From Candidatus Nitrosymbiomonas sp. (GTDB lineage: Bacteria > Sysuimicrobiota > Sysuimicrobiia > Sysuimicrobiales > Humicultoraceae): a stretch of 18,025 bases of DNA. Below, piece after piece: positions 7,476 through 15,482 of this stretch (position 1 is its first letter; every line of letters begins with the position of its first letter). The notes under the pieces were generated by a model. The model had not been told where the DNA came from and ran no database searches. It saw nothing but the letters and a program-made list of their open reading frames with translations. The DNA is taken from assembly GCA_020724185.1 (NCBI GenBank), contig DYHL01000018.1, positions 1-18,025 of the forward strand, in the 5' to 3' direction. The translations under genes were made by a program, and so were the position numbers.

Positions 7476-8273
7476 CTACTTGACCAGCCGGCGCCGCATC
7501 AGCACCACCGGCAGCGGGAACATCGCCACGGTGACCGTCAGGATCCAGGCAAGATCCGTGGCATGGTGCGCCTCCACCGTTCCCAGCGCCAGCGCACGAC
7601 TGAGGTTCACGACGTGGGAGAGCGGCGTGAACCAGGCCGCGATCTTGACCCACCCCGGCAGCGCGTCGAGCGGGAAGAAGATGCCGCTGAACATGAACAT
7701 CGGCGTGACGAACAGGGCGAAGTAGAAAGTGAAGTAGTCTATGCTGGGGTTGACCGCGGTGAAGGTCATCGCGATGACCGAGAACATCAGCCCCGAGAGC
7801 AGGAACAGCGGCGGGATTAGCAGGGCAAGCGGTGACCGCACCGTTCCGAACAGCGTGATCACCGCCAGGAAGACCGTTCCATAGAGCACGCTGCGGGTCG
7901 CCCCCCACCAGACCTCTCCGATCACCACGTCCTCCACCCCCAGCGGGGTGGTGATGACCGCGTCGTAGGCCTTCTCGTAGTACATCTGCACGTAGGCGTT
8001 GTAGGTGCACTCGAAAGTGGCCCCGAACATCGCCGCCGTTGCCACCAGTCCGGTGGCGACGAACGTGAGATAGGGAAGCCCGCCGATCGTGCTGAGGTAT
8101 GCTCCGATGCCGAACCCCATGGCCAGCAGGTAGATCACCGGCTCCATGAAGTTCACCGCCACGGACTCGGGGAAGATGCGCCTGAAGATGTAGGCGTTGC
8201 GCTGCCAGAACCGGAACGCGCCACGGGGCGAGAAGAAGAGGAATGAACTCAGGCGCGGTATACGCGGCGCCAT
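7476..8273 (-). CDS. ABC-2 type (NodJ/DrrB-like) permease
   Basis: Membrane component of an ABC exporter, 265 residues with about six hydrophobic segments (approximately 46-60, 68-85, 113-130, 140-160, 166-192 and 240-258). The pattern of the ABC-2 family is seen: an amphipathic N-terminus (FRFWQRNAYIFRRIFPESVAVNFMEPVIYLLAMGFGIG region), the cytoplasmic stretch YYEKAYDAVITTPLGVEDVVIGEV, and a C-terminal FSGIFFPLDALPGWVKIAAWFTPLSHVVNLSRAL segment that matches the NodJ/DrrB consensus. Its ATG shares one base with the TGA stop of the ATPase gene (TGATG), a sign of translational coupling. It is the last gene of an apparent operon. The exported substrate is unknown; drug, lipid or polysaccharide precursors are typical for the family. 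Confidence 0.9.
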   Translation of the reverse strand: MAPRIPRLSSFLFFSPRGAFRFWQRNAYIFRRIFPESVAVNFMEPVIYLLAMGFGIGAYLSTIGGLPYLTFVATGLVATAAMFGATFECTYNAYVQMYYEKAYDAVITTPLGVEDVVIGEVWWGATRSVLYGTVFLAVITLFGTVRSPLALLIPPLFLLSGLMFSVIAMTFTAVNPSIDYFTFYFALFVTPMFMFSGIFFPLDALPGWVKIAAWFTPLSHVVNLSRALALGTVEAHHATDLAWILTVTVAMFPLPVVLMRRRLVK

Positions 8274-9211
8274 CAGTCGCGGAGCCTCCTGCCGGTGAGC
8301 TTGAGGAACGCATCCTCAAGGGTTGTGCGGCGCAGCGTCGCGGATTCAAGCTCCACGCCCTGCTCCCGGACGCGGCGCAGCAGGACCTCGCCATCCTGCG
8401 TGTGGAGCACCAGAAGGTCGTTGTGCACCTCGTGGGTCTCCGCCAGGCTGCCGGCGGCGCCGAGTATCCGTTCCAGTATGCCTGGTCCCTGCCAGTTGCC
8501 TCCGGCGGTCCGCAGCTCAACTACCTCACGGCCCGCGTGGGCGGCGACCAGGTCGGCCGGGGAGCCCTCGGTGACGATGCGGCCCTGGTCCATGATGGCG
8601 ATGCGATCGCACAGCGCCGCAGCTTCCTCCATGTAGTGAGTGGTGAGGATCTGGGTGACACCCGTTCGCTTGAGCTGCCGCAGCTTCTCCCATGCCAGTT
8701 GTCGCGCCTGAGGGTCCAGTCCGGTTGTCGGCTCGTCGAGGACCAGCAGTTCGGGTTGCGGCACGAGCGCCCGCGCCACCATCAGTCTCCGCTTCATGCC
8801 TCCGCTCAGGTACTCGACCTTGTCCCTCGCGCGGTCGGTGAGCGATACGAACTCCAGAAGCTCGTCGGCCCGCTGCCTGGCCAGGCCCCACGGGATGTCG
8901 AAGTAGCGCGCGAAGATCACCAGGTTCTCGCGCACCGTCAGCGCGGTGTCCAGGGTGTTGTCCTGGGTGACGACCCCCAGGCGTGCCTTGATCGCGCGCG
9001 GGTGCGCGCGCACGTCCATGCCCAGCACCTGCAGGTCGCCCGAGGTCGGGGGCAGCACGCAGTAGATCATCTTCATCGTGGTGGTCTTGCCGGCGCCGTT
9101 GGGACCCAGGAAACCGAAGCACTCACCAGGACGAACCTGGAACGAGATGCCGTCCACGGCAGCCAGGTCGCCGTAGCGTTTCAGAAGGGCGCGCGCCTGC
9201 ACGGTGGACAT
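8273..9211 (-). CDS. ABC transporter ATP-binding protein (NodI/DrrA family)
   Basis: Cytoplasmic ATPase subunit that powers the ABC-2 permease encoded directly after it; 312 residues, standard for the DrrA/NodI group. All nucleotide-binding motifs are intact: Walker A GPNGAGKT (36-43), Q-loop Gln83 (VTQDN), signature LSGGM (135-139), Walker B LLVLDEP (155-161), D-loop GLD (164-166) and switch His192 (TTHYMEE). The C-terminal 90 residues form the extra domain usual in this group. It starts 3 nt after the stop of the SIS gene and overlaps the permease by 1 nt. Upstream neighbours are a SIS sugar-phosphate enzyme and a dehydrogenase, which is an unusual setting for an exporter. Specificity cannot be read from sequence. 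Confidence 0.93.
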   Translation of the reverse strand: MSTVQARALLKRYGDLAAVDGISFQVRPGECFGFLGPNGAGKTTTMKMIYCVLPPTSGDLQVLGMDVRAHPRAIKARLGVVTQDNTLDTALTVRENLVIFARYFDIPWGLARQRADELLEFVSLTDRARDKVEYLSGGMKRRLMVARALVPQPELLVLDEPTTGLDPQARQLAWEKLRQLKRTGVTQILTTHYMEEAAALCDRIAIMDQGRIVTEGSPADLVAAHAGREVVELRTAGGNWQGPGILERILGAAGSLAETHEVHNDLLVLHTQDGEVLLRRVREQGVELESATLRRTTLEDAFLKLTGRRLRD

Positions 9212-9214
9212 CGT

Positions 9215-10249
9215 TCAGCGCGTCGGGGTGATCTTGCTGAGACCTCGGGGCCTGTCCGGGTTCAGGCCGCGTGCGACCGAGAGGTAGTAGGCGAATAGGT
9301 GCACGGCTGGAGACGCGACGATGGGCGCTAGCGGTTCGCTCAGGCCTGTGTGGATGGCCACGTCTCCCGGGTCGTCGTTAAACGCGAAAGTCAGCGTGGT
9401 AACCGACCGACTGCGCAACCGGTCGCGGAGGTCAATGAGACCGGTCTTGCTCTTTCCTGGTGGCAGGAGCAGCAGCAACGTGCTCTTGCGGTCGAGGGCG
9501 GCGATCGGGCCGTGGAGAAGGGCGGCCGCCGAGACTGACTCCGCGGCCGCGTAGGCGGTCTCCTTGAGCTTCAACGCGGTCTCGTCCCCCACGCCCAGCA
9601 TGTAGCCCCGGGTGGTCACCACCCAGGGCTCGCGCCGGGCGCGGCGCCTGGCCAACGACCTGATCACGGCTTCGCGCTCGATCGCCGAGGCGACGGCTTC
9701 GGGCAGGCGGGGCAGGGCGCGCGCCAGCGCAGCCGATCGTCCCCATCCCGCGACCAGGACGGCAAGCATGGCGAGCGACGACGTGAAGGTCTTGGTCGCC
9801 GCCACGCTCAGTTCGGGGCCGGCTGCCAGGGGCAGGACGTGATCGCTGCACCCTGCCATCGGCGAGCTGGGATCGTTGGTGATGGCCATGGTCAGGGCGC
9901 CCTGCTTGCGCGCCGCGGCCAACACCTCGGTGACGTCCACCGACCGTCCCGACTGCGAAACGCCGATCACCGCCGCGGAGCGCCAGTCCGGAGTGCGGCC
10001 GTACAGGGTCGTCACCGACGGCATTGCGGTACCCGTGGGGACGCGCAGGAATGTTTCAATCAAGTACTGTCCGTAGATCGCCGCATTGTGCGAGGTGCCG
10101 CGCGCGACGAATACGACGAACGGCGGGCGCCGGCGCTGCAGCGCTCGCACCGCCTCGCGGATCTCGGTCGCGTGCTGGCTCAACATGCGGTCCAGGGCGG
10201 CCGGCTGTTCGCGGATCTCGGCGAGCATGGCATGTGTGGGTGCAGGCAT
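9215..10249 (-). CDS. SIS-domain protein, GlmS isomerase-like (NagB-II/AgaS type)
   Basis: A 344-residue protein with two sugar-isomerase domains and no glutaminase domain, resembling the isomerase half of glucosamine-6-phosphate synthase. The first SIS domain shows ARGTSHNAA (49-57), SQSGRSVDVTEVL (98-110) and VAATKTFTS (149-157). The second shows ALKLKE (225-230), LHGP (245-248) and a C-terminal PRGLSK (334-339). These correspond to the GlmS active-site Lys/Glu, His and C-terminal Lys, so the catalytic set appears intact. The likely role is deamination or isomerisation of an amino-sugar phosphate. The ATG at 10249 has a weak ribosome site; ATG codons at 10228 and nearby are alternatives. 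It follows the dehydrogenase by 32 nt and precedes the ABC ATPase by 3 nt. The specific substrate is not known. Confidence 0.88.
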   Translation of the reverse strand: MPAPTHAMLAEIREQPAALDRMLSQHATEIREAVRALQRRRPPFVVFVARGTSHNAAIYGQYLIETFLRVPTGTAMPSVTTLYGRTPDWRSAAVIGVSQSGRSVDVTEVLAAARKQGALTMAITNDPSSPMAGCSDHVLPLAAGPELSVAATKTFTSSLAMLAVLVAGWGRSAALARALPRLPEAVASAIEREAVIRSLARRRARREPWVVTTRGYMLGVGDETALKLKETAYAAAESVSAAALLHGPIAALDRKSTLLLLLPPGKSKTGLIDLRDRLRSRSVTTLTFAFNDDPGDVAIHTGLSEPLAPIVASPAVHLFAYYLSVARGLNPDRPRGLSKITPTR

Positions 10250-10281
10250 GGGATATCGCTTCGCCGGAGCGCGGGTCGTCC

Positions 10282-11277
10282 CTACCTGGCCGGGCCGCGC
10301 TCGTACACTTGCGGGTTCACCACGTGGAGGGGGCGTTCTTCCCGGAGCGCGGCAAGCACCGCATCGGCACAGGAGCGCTCCATGCGGGCCAGCGTCTCGA
10401 CCGTGTGCGAAGCCACGTGAGGCGTGGCCACCACCTGCTCGAGCCCGGCCAGCGACAGGTCACGGAGAGGTTCGTCCCTGAACACGTCCAGTCCGGCGCC
10501 GGCCAGGCGCCCCTCGCGCAGGGCCGCCAGCAGCGCCGCCTCATCGAGCACCGCCCCGCGGCTGGTGTTGATGAGGTATGCGGCCGGTTTCATCCGCCGC
10601 AGGGCCGCCTCGTCAATCATGCCCCGGGTCTCCGGCGTCAACGGCACGTGGATGGTTACGAAGTCGCTTTCCGCCAACAGCGTGTCCAGGGCGGTTAGCC
10701 TCACGCCGAGCGAGGCCGCGGCCGCGGCATCGGGTAGTACATCGCAGGCCAGCAGCCGCATGCCAAACCCGGCTGCGCGCCGGGCTACTGCCCGGCCGAT
10801 GGCGCCGAACCCAAGGATACCCAGAGTCTTGCCCCAGACGTCTGAGGTGGGCACCCGGTCCCACCCGCCGGTCTTGACGCAGCGGTCGAGGAAGGCGATC
10901 CTGCGCGCCGCGGCGAGCAGCAGCGCCATCGTGTGATCGGCCACGGTGTCTGTGAGCGCACCGGCTGTGATCGTCACCGCTACGCCGCGCCGCGTGGCCG
11001 CGTCCAGGTCCACGGTCTCGTATCCCACGCCGCGGCGGGCCACGATCTTTAGACGAGGCGCCGCATCGAGCACGCGGGCGGTTATGAGTTCCATTCCGGC
11101 AATGATGGCATCGGCGCCGCTCGCAAGGCCGGACAGCGCGTCCTCGGGCAGGGTGGCGTCGGTTGGGTTGGGTATGATCTCGCACCCTGCTTCCCGAAGC
11201 AGCCGGATCGCTGCGTCTCCGGTGCGGCCGAAGCCCGGCGCCGAGATCAGCACCTTTGGTCCGTGAGGCACGATCAC
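10282..11277 (-). CDS. D-2-hydroxyacid dehydrogenase (phosphoglycerate dehydrogenase-like)
   Basis: NAD-dependent oxidoreductase of 331 residues that acts on D-2-hydroxy acids. The Rossmann motif is GFGAIG (156-161) with Asp179 ending the next strand, which favours NAD over NADP. The catalytic triad is Arg240 (NTSRG), Glu269 (RDEP) and His287 (TPHVASHT); the substrate loop RRGVGYETVD (81-90) is typical of the family. There is no C-terminal ACT domain, unlike many biosynthetic SerA enzymes, so it may act on 3-phosphoglycerate, glyoxylate/hydroxypyruvate or another acid. The start is GTG at 11277, supported by GGAGGG nine nt upstream. It is first in the minus-strand operon with the SIS protein and ABC exporter. 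The family assignment is firm, the substrate is not. Confidence 0.9.
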   Translation of the reverse strand: MIVPHGPKVLISAPGFGRTGDAAIRLLREAGCEIIPNPTDATLPEDALSGLASGADAIIAGMELITARVLDAAPRLKIVARRGVGYETVDLDAATRRGVAVTITAGALTDTVADHTMALLLAAARRIAFLDRCVKTGGWDRVPTSDVWGKTLGILGFGAIGRAVARRAAGFGMRLLACDVLPDAAAAASLGVRLTALDTLLAESDFVTIHVPLTPETRGMIDEAALRRMKPAAYLINTSRGAVLDEAALLAALREGRLAGAGLDVFRDEPLRDLSLAGLEQVVATPHVASHTVETLARMERSCADAVLAALREERPLHVVNPQVYERGPAR

Positions 11278-11295
11278 GATGCTCTTCCCTCCAGT

Positions 11296-11333
11296 GCGCT
11301 ACAAGAATACCCCCGCCGGCGCGCTACAGGAAT
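11296..11333. repeat. Paired 13-bp direct repeats in the divergent intergenic region
   Basis: GCGCTACAAGAAT (11296-11308) recurs as GCGCTACAGGAAT (11321-11333), 12 of 13 bases alike and 25 bp apart, in the 108 bp between the divergent dehydrogenase and M20 genes. Position and spacing suggest a pair of regulator sites, probably acting on the dehydrogenase operon. Confidence 0.55.
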
Positions 11334-11359
11334 CGCCGCGTCCATCCAGTAATACGATC

Positions 11360-11387
11360 TTGACGGCACCGGACCTGCCCATATCAT
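11360..11387 (+). promoter_or_regulatory. Consensus-like sigma-70 type promoter for the M20 gene
   Basis: TTGACG (11360-11365) and TATCAT (11382-11387) each match the -35 and -10 consensus at five of six positions and are 16 bp apart. Transcription would start near 11394. The -10 box overlaps the ATG at 11386, so this promoter, if real, excludes that codon and favours the GTG at 11407, which has AAGGGA 4 nt before it. Confidence 0.5.
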
Positions 11388-12657
11388 GCCGACACCAAGG
11401 GAACCCGTGATTCCCGCTGCGCTGATTCGACCCGACCGATTGAGGGCGCGCCTCGAGATGCTGGCTGCGCATGGCGGCGAAGCGCCTGGTGGCGATGCCC
11501 GGGGCGTCAGCCGGTTTCCCTTTTCCGCGGCCCACGCTCAGGCGATCCGCGTCGTCGCCGGATGGATGGAAGAGGCCGGCCTCTCTACGGGGTGCGATGA
11601 GTTCGGAAACCTGATAGGCATTCGCCCGGGCCGTGGAGATGGGCCTGCCATCATCCTGGGGTCGCACATGGACACGGTACCCTGCGGCGGCATCTTTGAC
11701 GGCGCGCTGGGCGTAGTTGCCGGGGTTGAGGTGGCGGCGGCGCTACACGAGTCGGGCCGTAGATTGCATCACGCGCTGGCAGTCGTGGGGTTTGCCGACG
11801 AGGAGGGCCATCAGTTCGGGGTGGGCACGCTGGCGTCGCGGTGCGTGACAGGAGGAATCCCCAGGGAGCGGTCCGCATTGCTGCGCGGGCGCGACGGCCG
11901 TACCCTGGCCGAGTCGCTTGCGGCCTTCGCGCCCGGCCTTCCCCGTTGCGCCTTTCCCGAGCGCGCCGCGGCATACCTGGAACTGCACATCGAGCAGGGC
12001 CCTGTGCTGGCGCGTTCCGGCCGCCGCGTTCCGGCGGTGAGCACGATCACCGGCATAGCCCGGACCGCGGTCGTCCTGGAAGGTGAATCCAACCACGCGG
12101 GCACGACCCCGATGACGGATCGCCGCGACGCGCTGGTAGGCGCTGCTGACGTGATCCTAGCGGTACGCGCCCTGGCCCGGGCCGCGGGCGCGCCTGCCGT
12201 GGGAACCGTCGGCGCGCTGTCCGTGTCACCCGGCGCCTCCAACGTGGTGCCCGGCCGCGTGGATCTCAGCATCGAGTTCCGGACGATTGACGGCGTGCGG
12301 TTGCGCAACCTGTGTGCTGGCATGGAGGCGGAGATCCAACAAGTGGGGCAGAACCGCGGCCTGAGCTATCACATCGGAGATTGGGATCTGCGCGATCCCG
12401 TGCCAATGAACGAGGGCGTGCAAAGGGCGATCGCACAGGCGATCCGGGATGCCGGGTGTGAGCCATTCGCGATGCCCAGCGGCGCCGGTCACGACGCCAT
12501 GAACCTGGCGCCGCACATGCCGTCCGGCATGGTCTTTGTGCCCAGCGCTGGCGGGTTCAGCCACTCACCGCGCGAGTGGACCGACTGGGAAGATGCGGCG
12601 CTGGGAGCAGGGGTATTGGCGCGGACGGTGGTGCTGCTGGACGAGGCCGGGCGGTAG
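11386..12657 (+). CDS. M20-family amidohydrolase (allantoate amidohydrolase / N-carbamoyl-L-amino acid hydrolase type)
   Basis: Metal-dependent cytoplasmic hydrolase, up to 423 residues, that cleaves N-carbamoyl amino acids, allantoate or related ureido compounds. Metal ligands are visible as His94 (GSHMDTV), Asp105 (GGIFDGALG), Glu140 in DEEGHQFG (Glu139 the likely general base), His201 (LELHIEQGPVL) and His393 (GGFSHSPRE). The dimerisation/substrate domain shows HAGTTPMTDRRDAL (237-250), GTVG (273-276) and NVVPGRVDLS (286-295), and SGAGHDAMN lies near 365-373, all typical of the hydantoinase/carbamoylase amidase subfamily. The start is uncertain: ATG at 11386 lacks a ribosome site and overlaps a promoter-like -10 box, so GTG at 11407 (416 residues) may be the true start. 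It precedes an aldo/keto reductase and a peptide-type importer, which may supply its substrate. Allantoate versus carbamoyl-amino-acid use is undecided. Confidence 0.9.
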   Translation: MPTPREPVIPAALIRPDRLRARLEMLAAHGGEAPGGDARGVSRFPFSAAHAQAIRVVAGWMEEAGLSTGCDEFGNLIGIRPGRGDGPAIILGSHMDTVPCGGIFDGALGVVAGVEVAAALHESGRRLHHALAVVGFADEEGHQFGVGTLASRCVTGGIPRERSALLRGRDGRTLAESLAAFAPGLPRCAFPERAAAYLELHIEQGPVLARSGRRVPAVSTITGIARTAVVLEGESNHAGTTPMTDRRDALVGAADVILAVRALARAAGAPAVGTVGALSVSPGASNVVPGRVDLSIEFRTIDGVRLRNLCAGMEAEIQQVGQNRGLSYHIGDWDLRDPVPMNEGVQRAIAQAIRDAGCEPFAMPSGAGHDAMNLAPHMPSGMVFVPSAGGFSHSPREWTDWEDAALGAGVLARTVVLLDEAGR

Positions 12658-12707
12658 GCCGGAGCCGGGTAGTAGGCCGGGGCCGGGTAGTTGGCCGGGG
12701 CCCTGGC
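12654..12707. repeat. 18-bp tandem repeat, three copies, spanning the M20 stop codon
   Basis: An 18-base unit (GTAGGCCGGAGCCGGGTA and variants) is present three times in a row, the third copy more diverged. The first copy contains the M20 stop at 12655. Because 18 is a multiple of three, further in-frame TAG codons follow at 12670, 12673 and 12688. The array fills most of the gap before the aldo/keto reductase ribosome site. Confidence 0.8.
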
Positions 12708-12728
12708 CTCTCGGAAGGAGGCGAAACA

Positions 12729-13754
12729 ATGGAATACCATCACCTGGGCCGGACAGGCCTGCTGGTGTCGACCCTTTGCTTCGGCACGCAGACCTTCGGG
12801 TGGGTGGCCGACGAGGCCACCGCGCACGCGATGCTGGATCGCTTCACCGCCGCCGGGGGCAACTTCTTTGACAGCGCCGACAGCTACAACGGGGGCCAGG
12901 CGGAGACCATCTTTGGGAGCTGGATCGCCGGCCGCGGCCGCCGCGACGACCTGGTGATGGCCACGAAGGTGTTCTTCCCCACAGGCCCGGACCCCAACGA
13001 CCGCGGGCTGTCACGGGTTCACATAATGGCCTCAGTTGAGGGGAGCCTGCGACGCCTGCGGACCGACCACATAGACCTCTACCAGATGCACTGTTGGGAC
13101 GCGGCCACGCCGCTCGAGGAGACCCTGCGCGCGATGGACGATCTCGTGCGTGCGGGCAAGGTCCGCTACCTGGGGGCGTCTAACTTCACGCCGTCCCAGG
13201 TGGACCGGGCGGTGATGCTGAGCCGCATGAACGACTGGGTGCGGGTGGACTGCCTGCAGCCCGAGTACAGCCTGTTGGTGCGCAGCCCCGAGTGGGAACT
13301 TCTTCCGCTGTGCCGGTCCGAGGGCATAGGGGTTCTCCCCTGGTCGCCGCTGGCCGGTGGGTGGCTGTCGGGTAAGTACCGAAAGGACCAGGCGCCGCCC
13401 GAAGGCAGCCGTGCGGGCCGGCAGGATCGGTTCGAGGACCTCCCTGAGCAGCGCGCGACCGAGCAGGCGTGGCGAGTGATTGACGAGCTGGCGGCAGTGG
13501 CCCGCGAGGCCGGCAGGACGCCGTCCCAGGTAGCGCTCAACTGGTTGCTCCAGCAGCCAGGGGTTACCGCGCCGATCTTTGGCGCCCGCACCGTCGAGCA
13601 ACTGGAGGAGAACCTGGGTAGCGTCGGGTGGGCGCTGGCGCCGGAGTTCGTGGGCAGACTTTCGGACGCGAGCGCGACGCCGCTTCCATCGCCCCACAGC
13701 TTCGTGGCCCGCTATACGCGGCAGCGGCCGGGCCGTGAACCCCTGGCCCCGTAG
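12729..13754 (+). CDS. Aldo/keto reductase
   Basis: NADPH-type oxidoreductase of the aldo/keto reductase superfamily, 341 residues, reducing aldehydes or ketones to alcohols. The catalytic tetrad is complete: Asp48 (FFDSADSYN), Tyr53, Lys80 (MATKVFF) and His121 (YQMHCWD). Other family landmarks are [14 protein letters not shown] (108-121), VRYLGASNF, and a late segment [30 protein letters not shown] for cofactor binding. The open frame extends further upstream, but ATG at 12729 is preferred because GGAAGGAGG lies 8-9 nt before it and the protein then begins [14 protein letters not shown], the usual start for this family. It sits between the M20 hydrolase and the importer genes, probably in the same transcription unit as the former. 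The physiological substrate is unknown. Confidence 0.93.
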   Translation: MEYHHLGRTGLLVSTLCFGTQTFGWVADEATAHAMLDRFTAAGGNFFDSADSYNGGQAETIFGSWIAGRGRRDDLVMATKVFFPTGPDPNDRGLSRVHIMASVEGSLRRLRTDHIDLYQMHCWDAATPLEETLRAMDDLVRAGKVRYLGASNFTPSQVDRAVMLSRMNDWVRVDCLQPEYSLLVRSPEWELLPLCRSEGIGVLPWSPLAGGWLSGKYRKDQAPPEGSRAGRQDRFEDLPEQRATEQAWRVIDELAAVAREAGRTPSQVALNWLLQQPGVTAPIFGARTVEQLEENLGSVGWALAPEFVGRLSDASATPLPSPHSFVARYTRQRPGREPLAP

Positions 13755-13850
13755 CGGTTGGCCGCCACGAACCAGGAGGACCATTCCCAGCACCGTCAAA
13801 GACCAATCACGAACCAGAATACCTGCTTGTCACACGGGAGGAACCGAGCG

Positions 13851-15425
13851 ATGCGCACACGCATGATGGCGGCTTTCCTGGTCACGCTCCTGGCCACCGG
13901 CATTGCCGCCGCGACTCCCACGGAGCCCCAGCGTGGTGGTTCGGCGGTTGTCGCTATCGGCAGCGATCCAGAAACCCTCAACCTGGGCATCACCACGGGC
14001 TACGCCGTCGGCGCGGTGGCCGCGAGCATCTTCAGCGGTCTGGTCTGGATAGACGCGCGCGGTGAGATCCAGCCAGCGTTGGCCACATCTTGGACCGTGT
14101 CGTCCGATGGGCTGAGCTACGCCTTCGAGCTGCGCCGGGGGGTCAAGTGGCACGACGGCCGGGCCTTCTCCGCCGTGGACGTCAAGTTCACGATGGAACA
14201 GGTGACGGGCCTCTACCACGGCCGGTTCCGCCCGGCCTTCCAGAACTTCGAGGCCATCACCGTGACATCGCCACTGGCGCTCAAGATAACGCTGAAGCGT
14301 CCCTACGCGCCGCTATTGCGGTTGCTGACGGTCTTCGATTGCCCCATCCTGCCCCGGCACGTCTACCAGGGCGAGGACATCACGCGGCATTCCCGCAACA
14401 ACGACCCGGTGGGCACCGGCCCGTTCAAGTTCCGCGAATGGGTGCGCGGTGACCGGCTGGTGCTGGAGCGCAACGATGCGTACTGGGATCCCGTTTATCT
14501 CGACCGCCTGATCTTTCGGATCATCCCCGGCGCCGCCCTGCGCGTGACCGCGCTGGAGGTAGGCGAGGTGGACCAGGTCGCGGACTTCTACCTGCCCAAG
14601 ACCGACGTGGATCGGCTCAAGCGCAACCCCAACGTCCGCCTGCGGTTGGGCCAGCCCACACCCTCGATTGGGTTTGTGTTCATCAACGCGCGCCGCGCTC
14701 CGCTGGACAACCCCAAGGTGCGCAGGGCGCTGGCCCTGGCCATCAACCGCGTGCAGATCGTTACCCAGGCTATGGGCAACCTCGCGAGGCCGGCCCGCGG
14801 CCCGTTTGGCGATGGCTTCAAGTGGGCGTTCTCGCCCGAGTCCGACTTCAACCGGCTCTACCCCTACAATGTCGAACGGGCCAACGCCCTGCTGGATGAG
14901 GCCGGCCTTCCCAGGGGTGCCGGCGGTGAACGGCCCGTGCGCCTGCGCATGGTGTACGACGCGGCGCGCGCCCCGATCGCGGCGTCGGCTGCGATCATAC
15001 GGGACAACCTGCGCGCGGTTGGCATCACCGTGGACCTGCAGCCGATGGACCGCGCCGTCATGATCGAGCGCATCTACACCCGGCCCGACTACGAGCTGAC
15101 CGTGCAGACCTTCACAAGCGGCGGGGATCCGGCGATCGGGTACCACCGCATCTACGCGTCCGCGGCGCCGGGAACGCCGTTCGTCAATGCCACGGGTTAC
15201 TCGAACCCTGAGGTAGATTCGCTGCTCAACCGCGCCGCGGAGGTGCCTGACCGGGCTGCCCGAGGTAAGATCTATGCCCAGGCATCGAAGATCCTGGCGG
15301 CAGATTTACCGACGCTGATGCTGTTTGACGAGATCGGGGTGGATGCCGCGCGCGCAACGTTGCGGGGCGTTTGGATCGGGGCGGAGGCCCGCGACCGCTG
15401 GGACGCGGTGTGGGTCCAGAAGTAG
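13851..15425 (+). CDS. Peptide/nickel-type ABC transporter substrate-binding protein
   Basis: Extracytoplasmic solute receptor (SBP_bac_5 family), 524 residues, delivering oligopeptides or related solutes to the permease pair encoded next. The N-terminus MRTRMMAAFLVTLLATGIAAATP is a typical Sec signal with likely cleavage near residues 20-23; there is no lipobox cysteine, so it appears secreted or periplasmic rather than lipid-anchored. Family patterns include SDPETLNLG, LATSWTVSSDGLSYAFELRRGVKWHDGRAFSAVDVKFT, NNDPVGTGPFKFREW and NARRAPLDNPKVRRALALAINR. The open frame starts earlier at 13758, but ATG at 13851 is chosen because GGGAGGA lies about 8 nt before it and the signal peptide begins there. 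A 96 bp gap separates it from the reductase, room for its own promoter. The ligand is not predictable. Confidence 0.93.
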   Translation: MRTRMMAAFLVTLLATGIAAATPTEPQRGGSAVVAIGSDPETLNLGITTGYAVGAVAASIFSGLVWIDARGEIQPALATSWTVSSDGLSYAFELRRGVKWHDGRAFSAVDVKFTMEQVTGLYHGRFRPAFQNFEAITVTSPLALKITLKRPYAPLLRLLTVFDCPILPRHVYQGEDITRHSRNNDPVGTGPFKFREWVRGDRLVLERNDAYWDPVYLDRLIFRIIPGAALRVTALEVGEVDQVADFYLPKTDVDRLKRNPNVRLRLGQPTPSIGFVFINARRAPLDNPKVRRALALAINRVQIVTQAMGNLARPARGPFGDGFKWAFSPESDFNRLYPYNVERANALLDEAGLPRGAGGERPVRLRMVYDAARAPIAASAAIIRDNLRAVGITVDLQPMDRAVMIERIYTRPDYELTVQTFTSGGDPAIGYHRIYASAAPGTPFVNATGYSNPEVDSLLNRAAEVPDRAARGKIYAQASKILAADLPTLMLFDEIGVDAARATLRGVWIGAEARDRWDAVWVQK

Positions 15426-15427
15426 GC

Positions 15428-15443
15428 CGGGCGGAGACGCCCG
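15428..15443 (+). other. Hairpin with GAGA loop after the binding-protein gene
   Basis: CGGGCG (15428-15433) pairs with CGCCCG (15438-15443) around a GAGA tetraloop of the stable GNRA class, 2 nt after the stop of the binding-protein gene. No T-run follows, so it is not a terminator; it could stabilise the upstream mRNA so the receptor is made in excess of the permeases. Confidence 0.4.
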
Positions 15444-15451
15444 CGGCGAGG

Positions 15452-15479
15452 GTGGCACGGGCGTTGTGGCACGGGCGTT
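15452..15479. repeat. Perfect 14-bp tandem duplication before the first permease gene
   Basis: GTGGCACGGGCGTT occurs twice in direct succession (15452-15465 and 15466-15479), ending 3 nt before the GTG start of the permease. The space that would hold a ribosome site is filled by this duplication. Confidence 0.9.
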
Positions 15480-15482
15480 GTT

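Noticed and set aside
7435..8520. 361-residue minus-strand open frame
   Set aside because: It crosses the boundary of the ABC ATPase and permease genes in a different frame, where both true frames carry intact family motifs.
12576..12728. Upstream extension of the aldo/keto reductase frame
   Set aside because: It overlaps the M20 3' end and the minisatellite, encodes a Gly/Arg/Val repeat, and a strong ribosome site precedes the ATG at 12729.
13758..13850. Upstream extension of the binding-protein frame
   Set aside because: It would put 31 polar residues before the signal peptide; the ATG at 13851 has a clear Shine-Dalgarno.
14313..15146. 277-residue minus-strand open frame
   Set aside because: Shadow of the substrate-binding protein gene, with no domain and a composition typical of antisense frames.
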